Source of the DNA: Iris pallida
Taxonomy: Eukaryota; Streptophyta; Magnoliopsida; Asparagales; Iridaceae
Length of the DNA stretch: 64,000 nt
Direction of reading: 5' to 3'
Assembly (NCBI GenBank): GCA_029216955.1
Contig: JANAVB010003999.1
Span: forward strand, 3,514,999 to 3,578,998
Positions 22,501-34,900 of this stretch are shown piece after piece. Under the pieces are notes generated by a model that saw only the letters and a list, made by a program, of their open reading frames with translations, had not been told where the DNA came from and ran no database searches. The translations under genes were made by a program, and so were the position numbers. Position 1 is the first letter of the stretch. Every line of letters starts with the position of its first letter.

Positions 22501-25500
22501 CTCTTCAAAATACACTAGGAATCTAGGACAAGTCTGTGTCGCACTGTCCTTACTGTGTTGTGTTGTAGCTGAGTCCGTGCAACGTAGTCACTTTTTTTTT
22601 TTCTTTTCATTTATATCCTTCCGATTTTCTGTTTGATTCACTTACTAACGGAAAGAAACTGTACATTTTTCTATTTAATACTGGCCTCTTTACTAGTATA
22701 TAAGAACCATAATGTATTGATTCAGAACAATGTATATAAGAACCATAATGTATTGATCCAGAACAATGTACGTCGTTACAAGTAGGCAGTTATTATCTAT
22801 TACATTTGCGCAATGGAACACTTTTGGAAGGTGAAACAGTTTGCAGTTGCAAATAACAGCATTCTGTAGAGCAAATTGCACCCAAAACCATCACAATAGC
22901 ACACTGCCACCATATGTTATGTAGTGAAGGAAGTTCAGTGGAATGGTATAAATAAATTTGTCAATATTTTAATTTTCTTTGTAGATACAAGCACTAAAAT
23001 CTGATCTGAAACTGCCACCAAATGGAAGATCGAAACTAAAACCAAGTCTTAAAGCATTGGTTTCTAGAAATTAATCACACTGTTAACCCATGCCCTTTTA
23101 TCTGTTTCTGTTTTTTAAGACAACCAAAATTGAGTTTCAAAATTGGAATATGATCAATCATGTAATATTCGCAGTCATGTATATGTCGCAGTGTTGCTTA
23201 TTATTTTTTGTAGCTCTTTTTGTACTTTCGTTACAATCATCATTTGAACTGTTACTTGTTTTTAAGTAAGCATAAATTCAATTTCTGCACTTTTTTCTTA
23301 GGTTACCTGGAAATGTGAAGGCCACAATCATGGGAAGCTGAACTACAGAGATATTGCTGATTTTGCACTCTCTGGAAGAAATTGCATGCTGTGTATCTCT
23401 CTTGTTTCTGATAAACTGAGGAACCTTTCTTGTTCTTCTTCATCCTCAGAATCTTCTAATGAAATCTCGCCTGAATCACTCTGGGAGGTATAAATGGAAT
23501 GTCATACATTGCAACTTTAATATTGTGGTATGTCTACTAGTTTGGTCTTGCCTCTTTGAGGTTTGCACTTCTAATTGGTCATCTAAGTTACTTGCTGAAA
23601 ATGTTATGATGTTGATGCGTACACGAGAACAGCCTAGCCCACACCTGGGCCAAGCAAGCCAGCTTAACCTGGGCAGGCACATGAGCAACAGCCCAAGCCA
23701 AACAGGCCAGCCCAATCAGGCCCAAGAATTTCGGGTTCCTGCATATCCAAGTTCAGGAAAACCTGGAATTTCCGGGTCCAGGCAACCAGGCTGATTAGGG
23801 GATGAATTTGGAAATATTTTTTAAATATTCTTTTAACTATTTTGTTTACTTTATTTAGGTATATCTTTTAGGGATCCTTTTCTTAGGTCTTAAGCCACTT
23901 AAGAAAGAGCCACCAACATAGAATAGCCATCATTTATCATTTTCAAGCCCATAATGCATTAATGATCCTTGATGATTTGAGCACCTAATTCTCATGCCCA
24001 CTGTGTCTAAACTTATTACTAATCCAAAGCTCATTAAACTGTCCTTTGTAGTGCTCGTATAGGCCTCTTGCCAATCTAATGCATCTCAATTACCCTCCAG
24101 ATTGCATCTAGACTATTGCTAGCCAGACACTCCTAGGAGTTTGTAGTAGGGAGAACACATGTTTTGATTAATAAAATTTGAGTTTTTTATGGCTCTATTG
24201 GAGCTCATCTATTATGATTCTCGTTCTTGAGAATTGAGATGCAAGTCATTGCTATCTGGGTTGTTGGCTCTCAGCGATCGACGTTCTGTCTCTGTCAGGT
24301 GATATTAGAGCATTGACGTGTCGAGAGGCATGATGGGAACCAACGATGGTGACGACAACCAACTACTTCTTGCCGCAGAGCATGGTTTGAAAGCCTTTTT
24401 GTAGCTGTCCGTCGCATGGAAGTCTCTGTGCAAGTTTACGTGTCGATCGAGTTGAGCATTTAGTACATAATCATGAACCGTTGAGATAACATGTTCGTGA
24501 TCCTGAAACGACATTACGGGTGAGCAACGCTTGCGACCTTCCAGAAGATGGACAAGTACCAACACGAGAAGATCGTCCAAAGAGGGCTCGTTTAGTTTTG
24601 TCTAGTTCGAACAAGGAGTTCGATGATTTCGTCAGACGGGGTCGTGATGCAATTATGGCGGTGACATGCTACTTAAGCAACAAGACTACTGCTGTCGACG
24701 CTGTGTCTGCGGTCGATATGGCAATTGCTAGAGGATCGATTTTTTTGCGGCGCTGTGGACGAATGACTATGCAATGTTCTAAATGGTGGTTGAGGCGGCC
24801 GCCTAGGCGGTAGGCTTTCTCTCTCCGTACCGCTTTTAAGGTAGACGGTGTAGGCGTAGGTGAGGCGGTATAAGCAGGCTCCTAAGCGGAGAAATACCTA
24901 ACAAGATATTTTGGCCAAAGATTTTGCAAGCATTATGGGCCTATGGTTCATTTTTACAAAACTAAAACTTCATAAATCTTCGTTCTACAACTTAGTTATG
25001 CAAGGAATACCCATAAAATATGCATATTATGCAAAAAATAGTAGTAAAATAGTAAAAAAGTGTTCAAATATATCAACCGCCTAGGCGGTAGGCAGACTCT
25101 TTCCGTCACGCACCCACCTACCGCAATTTAGAACCTTGCGACTACGCTTATCAACATGGTGGTCGTGGAAAAGGCCCATTTAGGAGAGGAGATGATTTCA
25201 AGCTGAAGGTCGATATTTCGATCTTTTATGGCGATCTCGCCATCGAGGAGTTCATGGATTGGTCGTTGGAGGCGAATCGATTTTTTGATTACATGAAGAC
25301 CTCTAAGGACATGAAGGTGAAATTGGTAGCCATGATTGAAGTCGATGGTGTTAGCTTGGTAGGACATGTTGCAATACGCAGGTAGAAGGGAAGACGCATC
25401 ACTTCATGGGAAAATTAACAGAAAAAGCTAAAGGTGTGCTTCCTACCCAACGACTACGAGCCATATATTTTTCATCGATATCTGAGGTTGGCACAATAGC

Positions 25501-28500
25501 AACGAAGCGTGAACAAGTGTACCGTGGAGTTTTTGTGTCTTGCTGAGCGGAACTATCTCGACGAGACTAAAGGGCAACGTGTATCTCACTTCATGGGTGG
25601 ACTCAAATCGGTGATTCGAGATCGGATCGACGCTTAGTGCATCCCTAATCTGATGGGACCTAGAATCGAGCATTTCAAGTCAAGGATTGCTGCACAACTC
25701 AAACAACAAGTTGAGGTGGCAATCAGAGGTGGTGGATCTGCCTAGTACGAGTCAACGGAAAAGGAACCCAAAGAGGATAAAGCGACATAAATGACGAGGA
25801 AGAAACTCATAAAGGTGACAACCCGACTCAACAATCCGTATGACAAATATGTCATTGGCAAGTGTTTCAAGTACAATCAGTCCGGTTATTCGATTACTGC
25901 TCAAATGATTGTTCACAGAGGGAGCATATCGCTTATGCTGATCGAGAAGCCCTCGACGAAGGAGATGGTAATATCAACTCTAGCCCCGATGATTCCAAAG
26001 AGGAAGAAGTGGCTCTTGGTATGGTGCAAAAGATCATGTTAGCAACAGGACCTGACGATTCTTCGCAACGGAACCGGCTCTTCCGAACCCGATTTACCGT
26101 CAACAATAACAACAGTCAGGAGAACCTCATCAATAGACAAATGGTAGAAGCCACAGGTTTTGACACTAGCCGCCCAGGTTTTGACAATGGGAACAACCTA
26201 GCCAAAGTTGGGCCGAGCAAGCTAGCTTAACCAGGGGCAGCCCTGGCCCAGGGCAGGCCGGGCGACGGCCCAGGGCCCCCCGACGAAAGAGGGCACCAAC
26301 ATAAAGGTATCTACAATAGAACTAGTATGTATCATGTGCATTTTTTAACAAAAAGCATTGTGGTGTAGTGATTATAACACTAGACTTATGTTTAAAAGGT
26401 CCTTGGTTCAAATCTTGACTACAACAAAATTTTGTTTTATTTATACTCTATTTTTTACATTAAGTATGGGGGCAAATTTTAGAAGTTTCGTCTCGGACCC
26501 CCGTCACCTCAGGGCCGGCCCTGAGCTTAACACTGGAAGGCACATGAGCAGCAACCTAAGCCAAACATGCCATCCCAATCAGGCCCAAAACAGGGCAAGC
26601 CACATTCACCCGGAATTCTGGTGGAATTTCGGGTTCCTGCTTATCTAGGTTAAGGAAAATAGGAAAACACAGAATTTCGTTAGAATTCCAGGTCCAGGCG
26701 GCCAGGCTGATTAGGCGCTGAATTTGGGAAGTTTTTTTAAAATATTTTTCGCAACTATTTTATTTCATTTATTTAGGTGCATCTTTCTTAGGCCTTAAGC
26801 CACTTAGTTATCAAGAAATAGGTGTTCGTAGTAGGGAGAACAGTTTTGATTAATAAAAATTGAGTTTTTTTAATTGTTCCATGAGAGTTTATTATGATTC
26901 TCGTTCTTGAGAATTGAGATGCAAGTCTTCGTTATTTTGAGTCGTTGGTTATCTTGAGTCGTCGTCTCTGAGCGATTGGCGTTTCCGTGCTGTGTAAGAT
27001 GTACTATCTTCTGTTGTATAGACTTCTGATGAGTTGATTGTGTATGATCCCTAATAGGATTAATTTTTAGTAGAAGATTTTCCTTTCAATTGAAGTAGAA
27101 ACTTCAAATTTTTGTTAGCTACAGATAATGATGCATTCATGCTGTTCGTATCGGTGCTTGTTGATGGAAAAGTACATTTTCAAGCATGCAATGCTATTGA
27201 ATTGTGTTTCAGACCACATCTAATGAATATAAAAGTGTTATATTATGTAAAGCTATAAAACGAAACAAAATCTCATCTCTGACTTGTTTAGTAATACCAG
27301 CTCACTTAAAAGAAACTATTAGCCTATTTTATGAATTCTGTGATCTTAGGCCTTCTATTGTGGCTTTGGAGCTAAAATCTTTTTGGTGCTTTCACTATCA
27401 GGATCTGAAACCGACGATTTCATATCTTGCACCAGAGGAGTTGAAGTTAGTCAATGATGCTTTGAAGGTAAGATTAGTCAGAAACTTATTGTACTTACTA
27501 CTTACCTCTGAAGTCTTATTGCATTTGCATTTTCAGACTACTCTTTGTTTGAATGTTGGTAACCGGGGATACTCCTAATTAAAATACATTTAAATCAAGT
27601 GATTACATTTCGATGTGCTCCTTTGGTCAGTGCAGCTAGCCTTTGAAGCACACGATGGTCAGAAGAGGCGAAGCGGAGAGCCTTTTATTATTCATCCAGT
27701 TGAAGTCGCACGCATTCTTGGAGAACTTGTGAGTGATGAATAAAATATGCATTAAAGAAATGATTGCCAGCATTTCATTTGTAACAGATATTCTTATGTA
27801 CTTCTAGAATTCCAGTTGATCAGCTTTTCTTGAATCCTTCAGGAACTGGACTGGGAATCAGTTTCTGCTGGACTGTTGCATGACACAGTTGAAGATACCA
27901 ATGTTACATTTGAAAGAATAGAAAAAGAGTTTGGTGCTACTGTACGCCACATTGTTGAGGGAGAGACAAAGGTAGTATATTGATTTAATCAAACATAATA
28001 GATTATATTCGAGAAAGCTTTTATGTTATCTCTCTTCCTTTTCTTTTTAGTTTTTATCCTTTTTTCTCTTTTGTAAATTAGGTTTCCAAACTGGGAAAGA
28101 TTCAGTGTAAAGATTGTGACAGTTCAGTTCAAGATGTAAAAGCTGATGATCTGAGGCAAATGTTCCTAGCCATGACAGAAGAGGTATTATCTAGATCATA
28201 TTTTATTGTTTTATTCTCCTTCGGCAGCCAAATTAAGAAATATTTCCTCTTATTTAGGTCCGAGTTATCATTGTCAAATTGGCTGATCGGTTACATAACA
28301 TGCGCACCCTTTGTCACATGCCTCAGCACAAGCAGGTTTTTCCATTCTCCACTACTAAGCATAGTTAGGTACAGGTAATTTAGCCCAGGGGCTGTCAAAT
28401 CATAACTTAAGTCTTTTATATGCAGTCTAGCATTGCGCTGGAGACCTTGCAGGTGTTCGCTCCTTTAGCGAAGCTTCTTGGAATGTACCAGATTAAGGTA

Positions 28501-28948
28501 AGTGATATTTTTCCGAGCTTCAATATGCATTTCAGTATTATATTTGTGGTTATTGCTTTTGTCTAATTCACATCGGGATTTGGAAGCTCCGGCGATGGAT
28601 CCCATGACATCATACAAAAACTGGCATTTGCTAAATTTCCTTTGAGAACCAACCCTATGTCCCTCCCCGTTATCTCCGATGGAGAAGAAAGTGCATGGTT
28701 TCATATTAATCTTGGTAACCTCGTGTAGTTTTTCCCCCCACCTTACACTTGGCCATGACTTCGGTTCAGGTCATGAGGGGACCCGTGAACCCCAATACCT
28801 TTATTAGTACAGGTTGGGTTTGACCTGCGTTTAATTTTTAGATTTGGGCGGACCGATTTTGTCTAAACTGGGAACTTAAAATGAATGGTGCTGGAACTAT
28901 CTCCTATTTTGGCTCAACCCCGTTTGCTTCCTCCACCCCCCTCCTCCT

Positions 28949-28986
<38 letters not shown>

Positions 28987-31900
28987 TCCATCTTCCTTTT
29001 TAGTTTTATATTTCTGTTTCCATAAGAAATAATCATAGTCATTTTTCTTGCATTAATATTTCTAATGCTAATAGTTTAGAAAGAGGAGGTTAGCATCAAA
29101 CACACACAATAGTTTCCCCCTGGAATTAGGACAATGATTTGCTATATAGAGCAGTGAGATAAGGTTGGGCTCCAATTCTCCGGAGGCTCACATCGTGAAT
29201 GGCCACTATTTGTGTTTTCCTACAGTGTTTAAACTTTTTTTTTTTACTTTAGTTATTAATCTAAAGTCCACTAATGAAATAAGTCTCCTCTGCAGTCAGA
29301 ACTAGAATGTTTATCTTTCATGTATACAAATCCACATGATTTTACCGAGCTCAAGAAGAGAGTTGAAGAGCTCTATAAAGAGCATGAAAAGGAACTTTTG
29401 GAGGTATTCTTTTATAAATTTTGCTGTAAATAAATTTAGCATGATACTTGTTTGTTTTTCCCAGTTGCAAGGATACATTTTCTGTTATAACTTTTGTCCG
29501 CCGTGCTCTTGTTCATTCTCAGGCTAAGAAAATCTTGACTCAAAGAATTGAGAACGATCAATTTTTAGAGCTTGTGACGGTGAAGACAGAAGTTCGCTCG
29601 GTGTGTAAAGAGCTCTACAGGTAAATACAAGAAGTGTATTCAAGTCCCTTGGTGTCGAGTCCAACAGACTGGACAGTTGTATAATCTAGCTTAGGCTTGC
29701 AGTTTGCATGAAATTATGTATGTAAGATGGTTTGTGTACCACATTCACTTTATGTAGACAACAATACTCCTTGGGCACTTGCCAGACATACACTGATTTG
29801 TTATATAATATTCTCATTTAGGACAATTCTTTGTAAAACTTTGAGATACTTTTATACACATTGTACAAAGTGAGCATAATAGTTCTTTTCCAAATTAAGG
29901 ACTAATTTAAATAAGAAAGACACCAAGATAAAGATTCACTTGAAAGAGAAAATGCTAGTATACTAGAAATCCCTGTGCCTCCGCCATTTATTTCTAGATT
30001 GCCCTGTGCTAGTGGCACCCCCAGATAAATCGGTTTTTTTAATTTCTTACCATTCATATCATCTAGTGATAATATATTTAAAATTCATGATAATATATTG
30101 ACCTACTGTGACACTTCTTTAGATGACATATACACTTGTTGGGAAAGATCACTTCGTTTTAATCGCGACACTTCATGTTCTGTTGGGAATACTCTTATCG
30201 GTTAATCCTGGTTGTCCTTTATCCTTTCGTCTTTTATCGCGAAAGACAACCCTGTTTGTTATATAGATAATCGAAAAGTCTATGGTCGGTATACTTAAAT
30301 CACACTTCGGGCAAAGTATTAAGACATTTTAGCATAGTGCATGATGATTAAAGTTTTATGCTAGCGTATAGTAAAATTTAAGTTCCGTTAGCAAAGAGAA
30401 GTGTAAGATATGAGGAAAAATAGGGTTCAATCTTGACTATTCCCCTAGGGTGCCTCTAGCCCTCAAGATGGTCGGAAATGACTAAAGATGATTGGGAACA
30501 ACGGGGAATGGTGGAAGGATGGTCCTTGTGCAGGATTACTGCCTCCCTAGAGCTGCCTGGTAGACTTGATTTAATGACTTGGACTTGGGCTTTGATTGTA
30601 CATGACCTAGATTACTCAAGAACGGTATTGGGATGGTCGGATATGGCAAGAGGATCATTGTTGCAGTTATCCTATGGCAGAGAAGAACTAGGGGAGACGA
30701 GAGATGTGGGAAGGAAATAAAGAGTCATGTTGGGTTTTATTTGGTAGTTTTTTCTTTTTTCTTTTGTTTTACGCTATGTTGGATAACCTAGTTTTCCCAA
30801 CTAAACATAACGGTATATGAAGCGTACTTTTAGTGGAAAACTGTAGGGTACACATATATGTGACTTTTTCTGATAACCATTGGAACAGTATGCTAGGAAG
30901 CATACCAAAACAGCCATCTTAGCCAAGGTTCTAAACGGCGGTAGGCGGGCGCGCGACGGAGAGAGTCCGCCTACCGCCTAGGCACCGCCTAGGCGGTCGA
31001 TATATTTTGAACATTTTTTACTATTTTACCGTTGTTTCTTGCATAATATGCATATCCATGCATAACTAAGTTGTAGAACGAAGATTAAAGTTTTAGTTTT
31101 GTAAAAGTGAACCATAGCCCATAATGCTTACAAAACTTTTTTGCCCAAAATATCTTGTTAGGTATTGCTCCGCCTAGGCGCTCGCCTACGCCACCTCACC
31201 TCTTCCTATGCCATCAACCTCCGCTGGCCGCCTACTCCACCGCCTACCGAAAAGCGGTGCGGAGGGAGGCCGCCTACTGCCTAAGCGCCGCCTAGGCGGG
31301 CTAGGCGGCCGTCGCCATTTAGAACACTGATCTTAGCTATTTGTTATTCTGACATTAGTTTTTTGGTAATCAACGTTTTTTGCATGCAAGGTTGTATCAT
31401 AGTTTCTGATTATATGGTAAGTTACTCGGATTGCGCCCATGTTGTTTTTTCATGGTTGGTGGTGAGTAATAGTAATTTTTCTTTCATGATACACAAACAC
31501 GTACGTATTGGCGTACCAGACACTTTCAATGAACATGTAGTACTTCAAAATTGGAGAGTTCAATAATAGACTTTTAACATTATATGGTAGGTAATTAATT
31601 TTGTTAAAATAGAAACCAATTTCAAAACAAATTATTTAAGATAAATTTGTATTTATATATAGCGGGTCTCTAGACAAAAAGGTCTTTGCACTAAATAAGG
31701 TAAGTATAAACTGTTTATGTAGATGATGTATTGTGATAGGGATAAGAATGAGAAAGGGAATAGACAGAACAATGTGGAACACATGAAAAGTAAGAGAATA
31801 ATATGTTGCAAGAAATGAAGAAATTATAAATTAAATCTAATCATGAATCAGATTTTTTAAGTCACTTAAATCATAGTTGTTAGAGGTGAAAGAGCATTAG

Positions 31901-34900
31901 GCGTCAAGGTCCCTTTGAGGCCTAGGCGTGAAGCGCAAAAGCAAGGTGCGGTCCTGATCAGAGCGAGGATCATGTTTAATAAGAGGTGAAAGAGCATTAG
32001 GTGTCAAGGTCCCTTTGAGGCCTAGGCGTGAAGCGCAAAAGCAAGGTGCGGTCCTGATCAGAGCGAGGATCATGTTTAATAAGAAGAAAAAATAGAGCCC
32101 CTCGACATTGCAGTTGCTGTGTTGTTCGTTTCCAGGTCAACTTGTTTGCAAAAGAACAGAGGCTTTGACAAGCTTGAACCCTAGATTTAAAGGGTCAATT
32201 ATGTTATCAGGCCCTTGTACAGGGTCGCACTTGTGTGCAACAAACGGGATGCCTGGCTGAAGCAAGGCACAAACCTCTTTAATGCTGAGTTTCTCGCCTA
32301 GCGACACATGCTTATAATAACTATAATTGAAATAACTTATAAGGGAAGGCCAAATTTGATACATGTCTAAAAGAAATATGTCGATGCTGATGTTTTTTCA
32401 ATATAGATATTTGTGTGTACGTACGTGTATTTGTCACTGCCTTACTTGTTAAGCATTTAATGTATTCCCTCTGTCCGCACCATCTCCTATATGTTTCCGT
32501 GTTGTTAGTCTTTGTCCATGCTTCTTAGTATGAGATGCATCAAAAAGGGACCCAAAGCAAAATAGGAATTATCAATTATGTAATGAGTATTTTGGAAATG
32601 TTAATGACAATATTGAATATTGGTGGATTCTTTACCTTTTCAAGTCTACATCTAGATGCAGGAAGCGGGAATATGTATCCAGTACTGAATGCGTAATATT
32701 TTTCTCATGCATCCTAACAAGCTATCATTTAACCAAGCTGTATACTTACAGTTTTATAGATACTGTCAACTAGTGTCATTAAGGCTTTGTCGAGACTGTC
32801 TGATCATTACGTGCATGACTTACCACTTACGTAGAACTATGTGTCACTCATCTCAAGCATTATACTTTTTTTTTCTTCCATCTCTTGCATGTGTGTAACT
32901 TTCCTTGGATGGACTGCAAACGGACTGCAAATGTTCCTTCGATGTAGGAGCTCAACTACTAAGAGCTCCTTCTAGTCTTCTAGATCCAAATAAAAATAGA
33001 CGAGTCAAGGAGACTCTCCATTTGTTGTGTGTGTTTTTGAGACAGTGATTATGTTCTTTAGTAATTATTTATCTACTTTCTGATGAATGTGGCAGTATAT
33101 ACAAAGGTATGGTGAAATCTAAAAGTTCCATAAAGGAGATCAACCAAATTGCACAGGTACTTTTCCTCTTTAGATATTAAAGCTTCTATCATTGCAGATT
33201 ATTTGATGTTTCATGACTCATTGAAGGATTGGTTGTTTATTGCAGCTTCGAATCATTATAAAGCCAAAGACATGTATTGGTGTTGGGCCTTTGTGCAATG
33301 CACAACAGGTTACATTTTGTCAAAATTATTAATGTTATATTTTTGTTTTCTCTTGGTGCCTAATGTTTATATGTTCTTCTCTAGATTTGCTATCATGTTC
33401 TTGGCCTTGTGCACGGAATTTGGACCCCTATTCCTAGAGCTGTAAGTTACTTTGGAAGTCATTTCATCTTTGTTTACTATATAGCTTTAAGACTTTGAGA
33501 GAGTCATTGCCGTGCTCTAACAGATGAAAGATTATATAGCAACTCCAAAGCCTAATGGCTATCAAAGTCTTCACACCACAGTGATACCATTTCTGTATGA
33601 AAGCATGTTCCGCTTGGAAGTTCAGGTAATTCATCTACTTATGTGTTTATTGTTTTCGTTTTTTTGCAGCAGTTGTTTGTTGTTTTTTACTGAGTATTTA
33701 CTTTTGACAGATCAGAACAGAAGACATGGATCTAATTGCGGAGAGAGGTATTGCTGCTCACTACAGCGGTAGAGGAGTAGTCCCTGGTATGGTTGGACAT
33801 GGATTGCCCAGTGGGAGAAGCCCACGAGGAAAGACTATCTGCTTGAACAATACAGATATTGCTCTCAGGGTAATTGTGATATTCTTTTGTTAGGTCAATA
33901 TTTTGTAACTTCTCTTTTCTGGGAGTCTTGTGTAGTCTCTTTAACTATAGAGTTGTTATAACCTTACATAACCATAAGAACTTTTTCCAAACAGATTGGT
34001 TGGCTAAATGCTATCAGAGAATGGCAAGAGGAGTTTGTTGGTAACATGAGTTCTAGGGAATTTGTAGATACTGTCATGAGGGATCTGTTGGGGAGCCGTG
34101 TTTTTGTTTTTACACCCAAAGGAGAGGTAGTGGAAATGTCAATACACATATAGTGTTAACAGTAAAATTGTTCCTTTTGGATAGTTAGAACTGGATTTTC
34201 GCTATCAATTGATGTATGCAGATAAAGAACCTACCCAAGGGAGCTACTGTGATTGATTATGCCTATCTTATACACACTGAAATCGGAAACAAAATGGTGG
34301 CAGCAAAGGTATGTTCTGTATTGTGTAGTTGACAACATATTAGATAAGAATAATACAATTTTACTTAACATTTTCTTTCTTGCAGGTCAATGGTAATCTT
34401 GTTTCTCCGATGCATGTACTTGCTAATGCAGAAGTTGTTGAGATAGTTACATACAATGTAAGCATTTTCATAAATGTTCTTTTTCATTCTTTTGGTAATC
34501 AAGGTTCATGGGTGTTCTTTTTCTTACCGAATTATGCCTCGTCCACTTAAAATCCATTTAAGGGGTTTGCCACACTTACACATGTGAGTTGATGATTTAC
34601 ATATTTATAGCAACATAATGACTCTCTCCTTGCATATGCTAATGTTTTTAGTTTAATTCCATAAATGTTAATATGTTTGTCCTCTAGTAGCTAGTTAACA
34701 GGATCCTTTTTTTAAAATCTAATATTAACTAACTCTGGCACAAAGAACATATCTGATGGACAAAATACAGTCATTAAGACCATAACCCCATACATGTAGA
34801 TCATAGAAAAGTCACGTCAAATTGGATTTCTAGGTTTATTATTTGGTTTTAACATAGTTTTCACAAGGGTATAATTCATTCTGGATAAATAAACATCCAA

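Larger units (their letters stand above)
23612..26995 (+). mobile_element. Degraded Ty3/gypsy element with both LTRs in RSH1 intron 3
   Basis: LTR-like blocks at about 23612-24298 and 26186-26995 share phrases such as gattctcgttcttgagaatt, gggccaagcaagcc and ggcttaagccactta variants. The second LTR carries a 292-bp MITE and a deletion. A decayed primer site (tgatattagagc) follows the first LTR near 24300. The short internal region carries only gag, so pol is deleted. Element limits are approximate. Confidence 0.7.
29296..34126 (+). other. RSH1: RSH1 exons 10-17: synthetase-like domain (residues 312-571)
   Basis: The RelA/SpoT synthetase fold is recognisable through [36 protein letters not shown] and the EVQIRT motif. 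At residue 373 the sequence reads [13 protein letters not shown]. Active synthetases have GRxK here, so Gly is replaced by Ser. The same change is reported for Arabidopsis RSH1, which lacks synthetase activity. Exons 11 and 12 split codon 380 in phase 2. Intron 11 (29621-33095) holds a hAT MITE and a 100-bp tandem duplication. Confidence 0.92.

Noticed and set aside
26355..26438. Candidate functional tRNA gene
   Set aside because: The A- and B-box-like blocks are there, but the arms do not pair well and the segment lies wholly inside a MITE with target duplications.
30478..30720. 80-codon frame conserved exactly at 62866-63108
   Set aside because: The conservation only reflects the recent duplication of the whole segment. 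It lies in RSH1 intron 11 with no coding signature.
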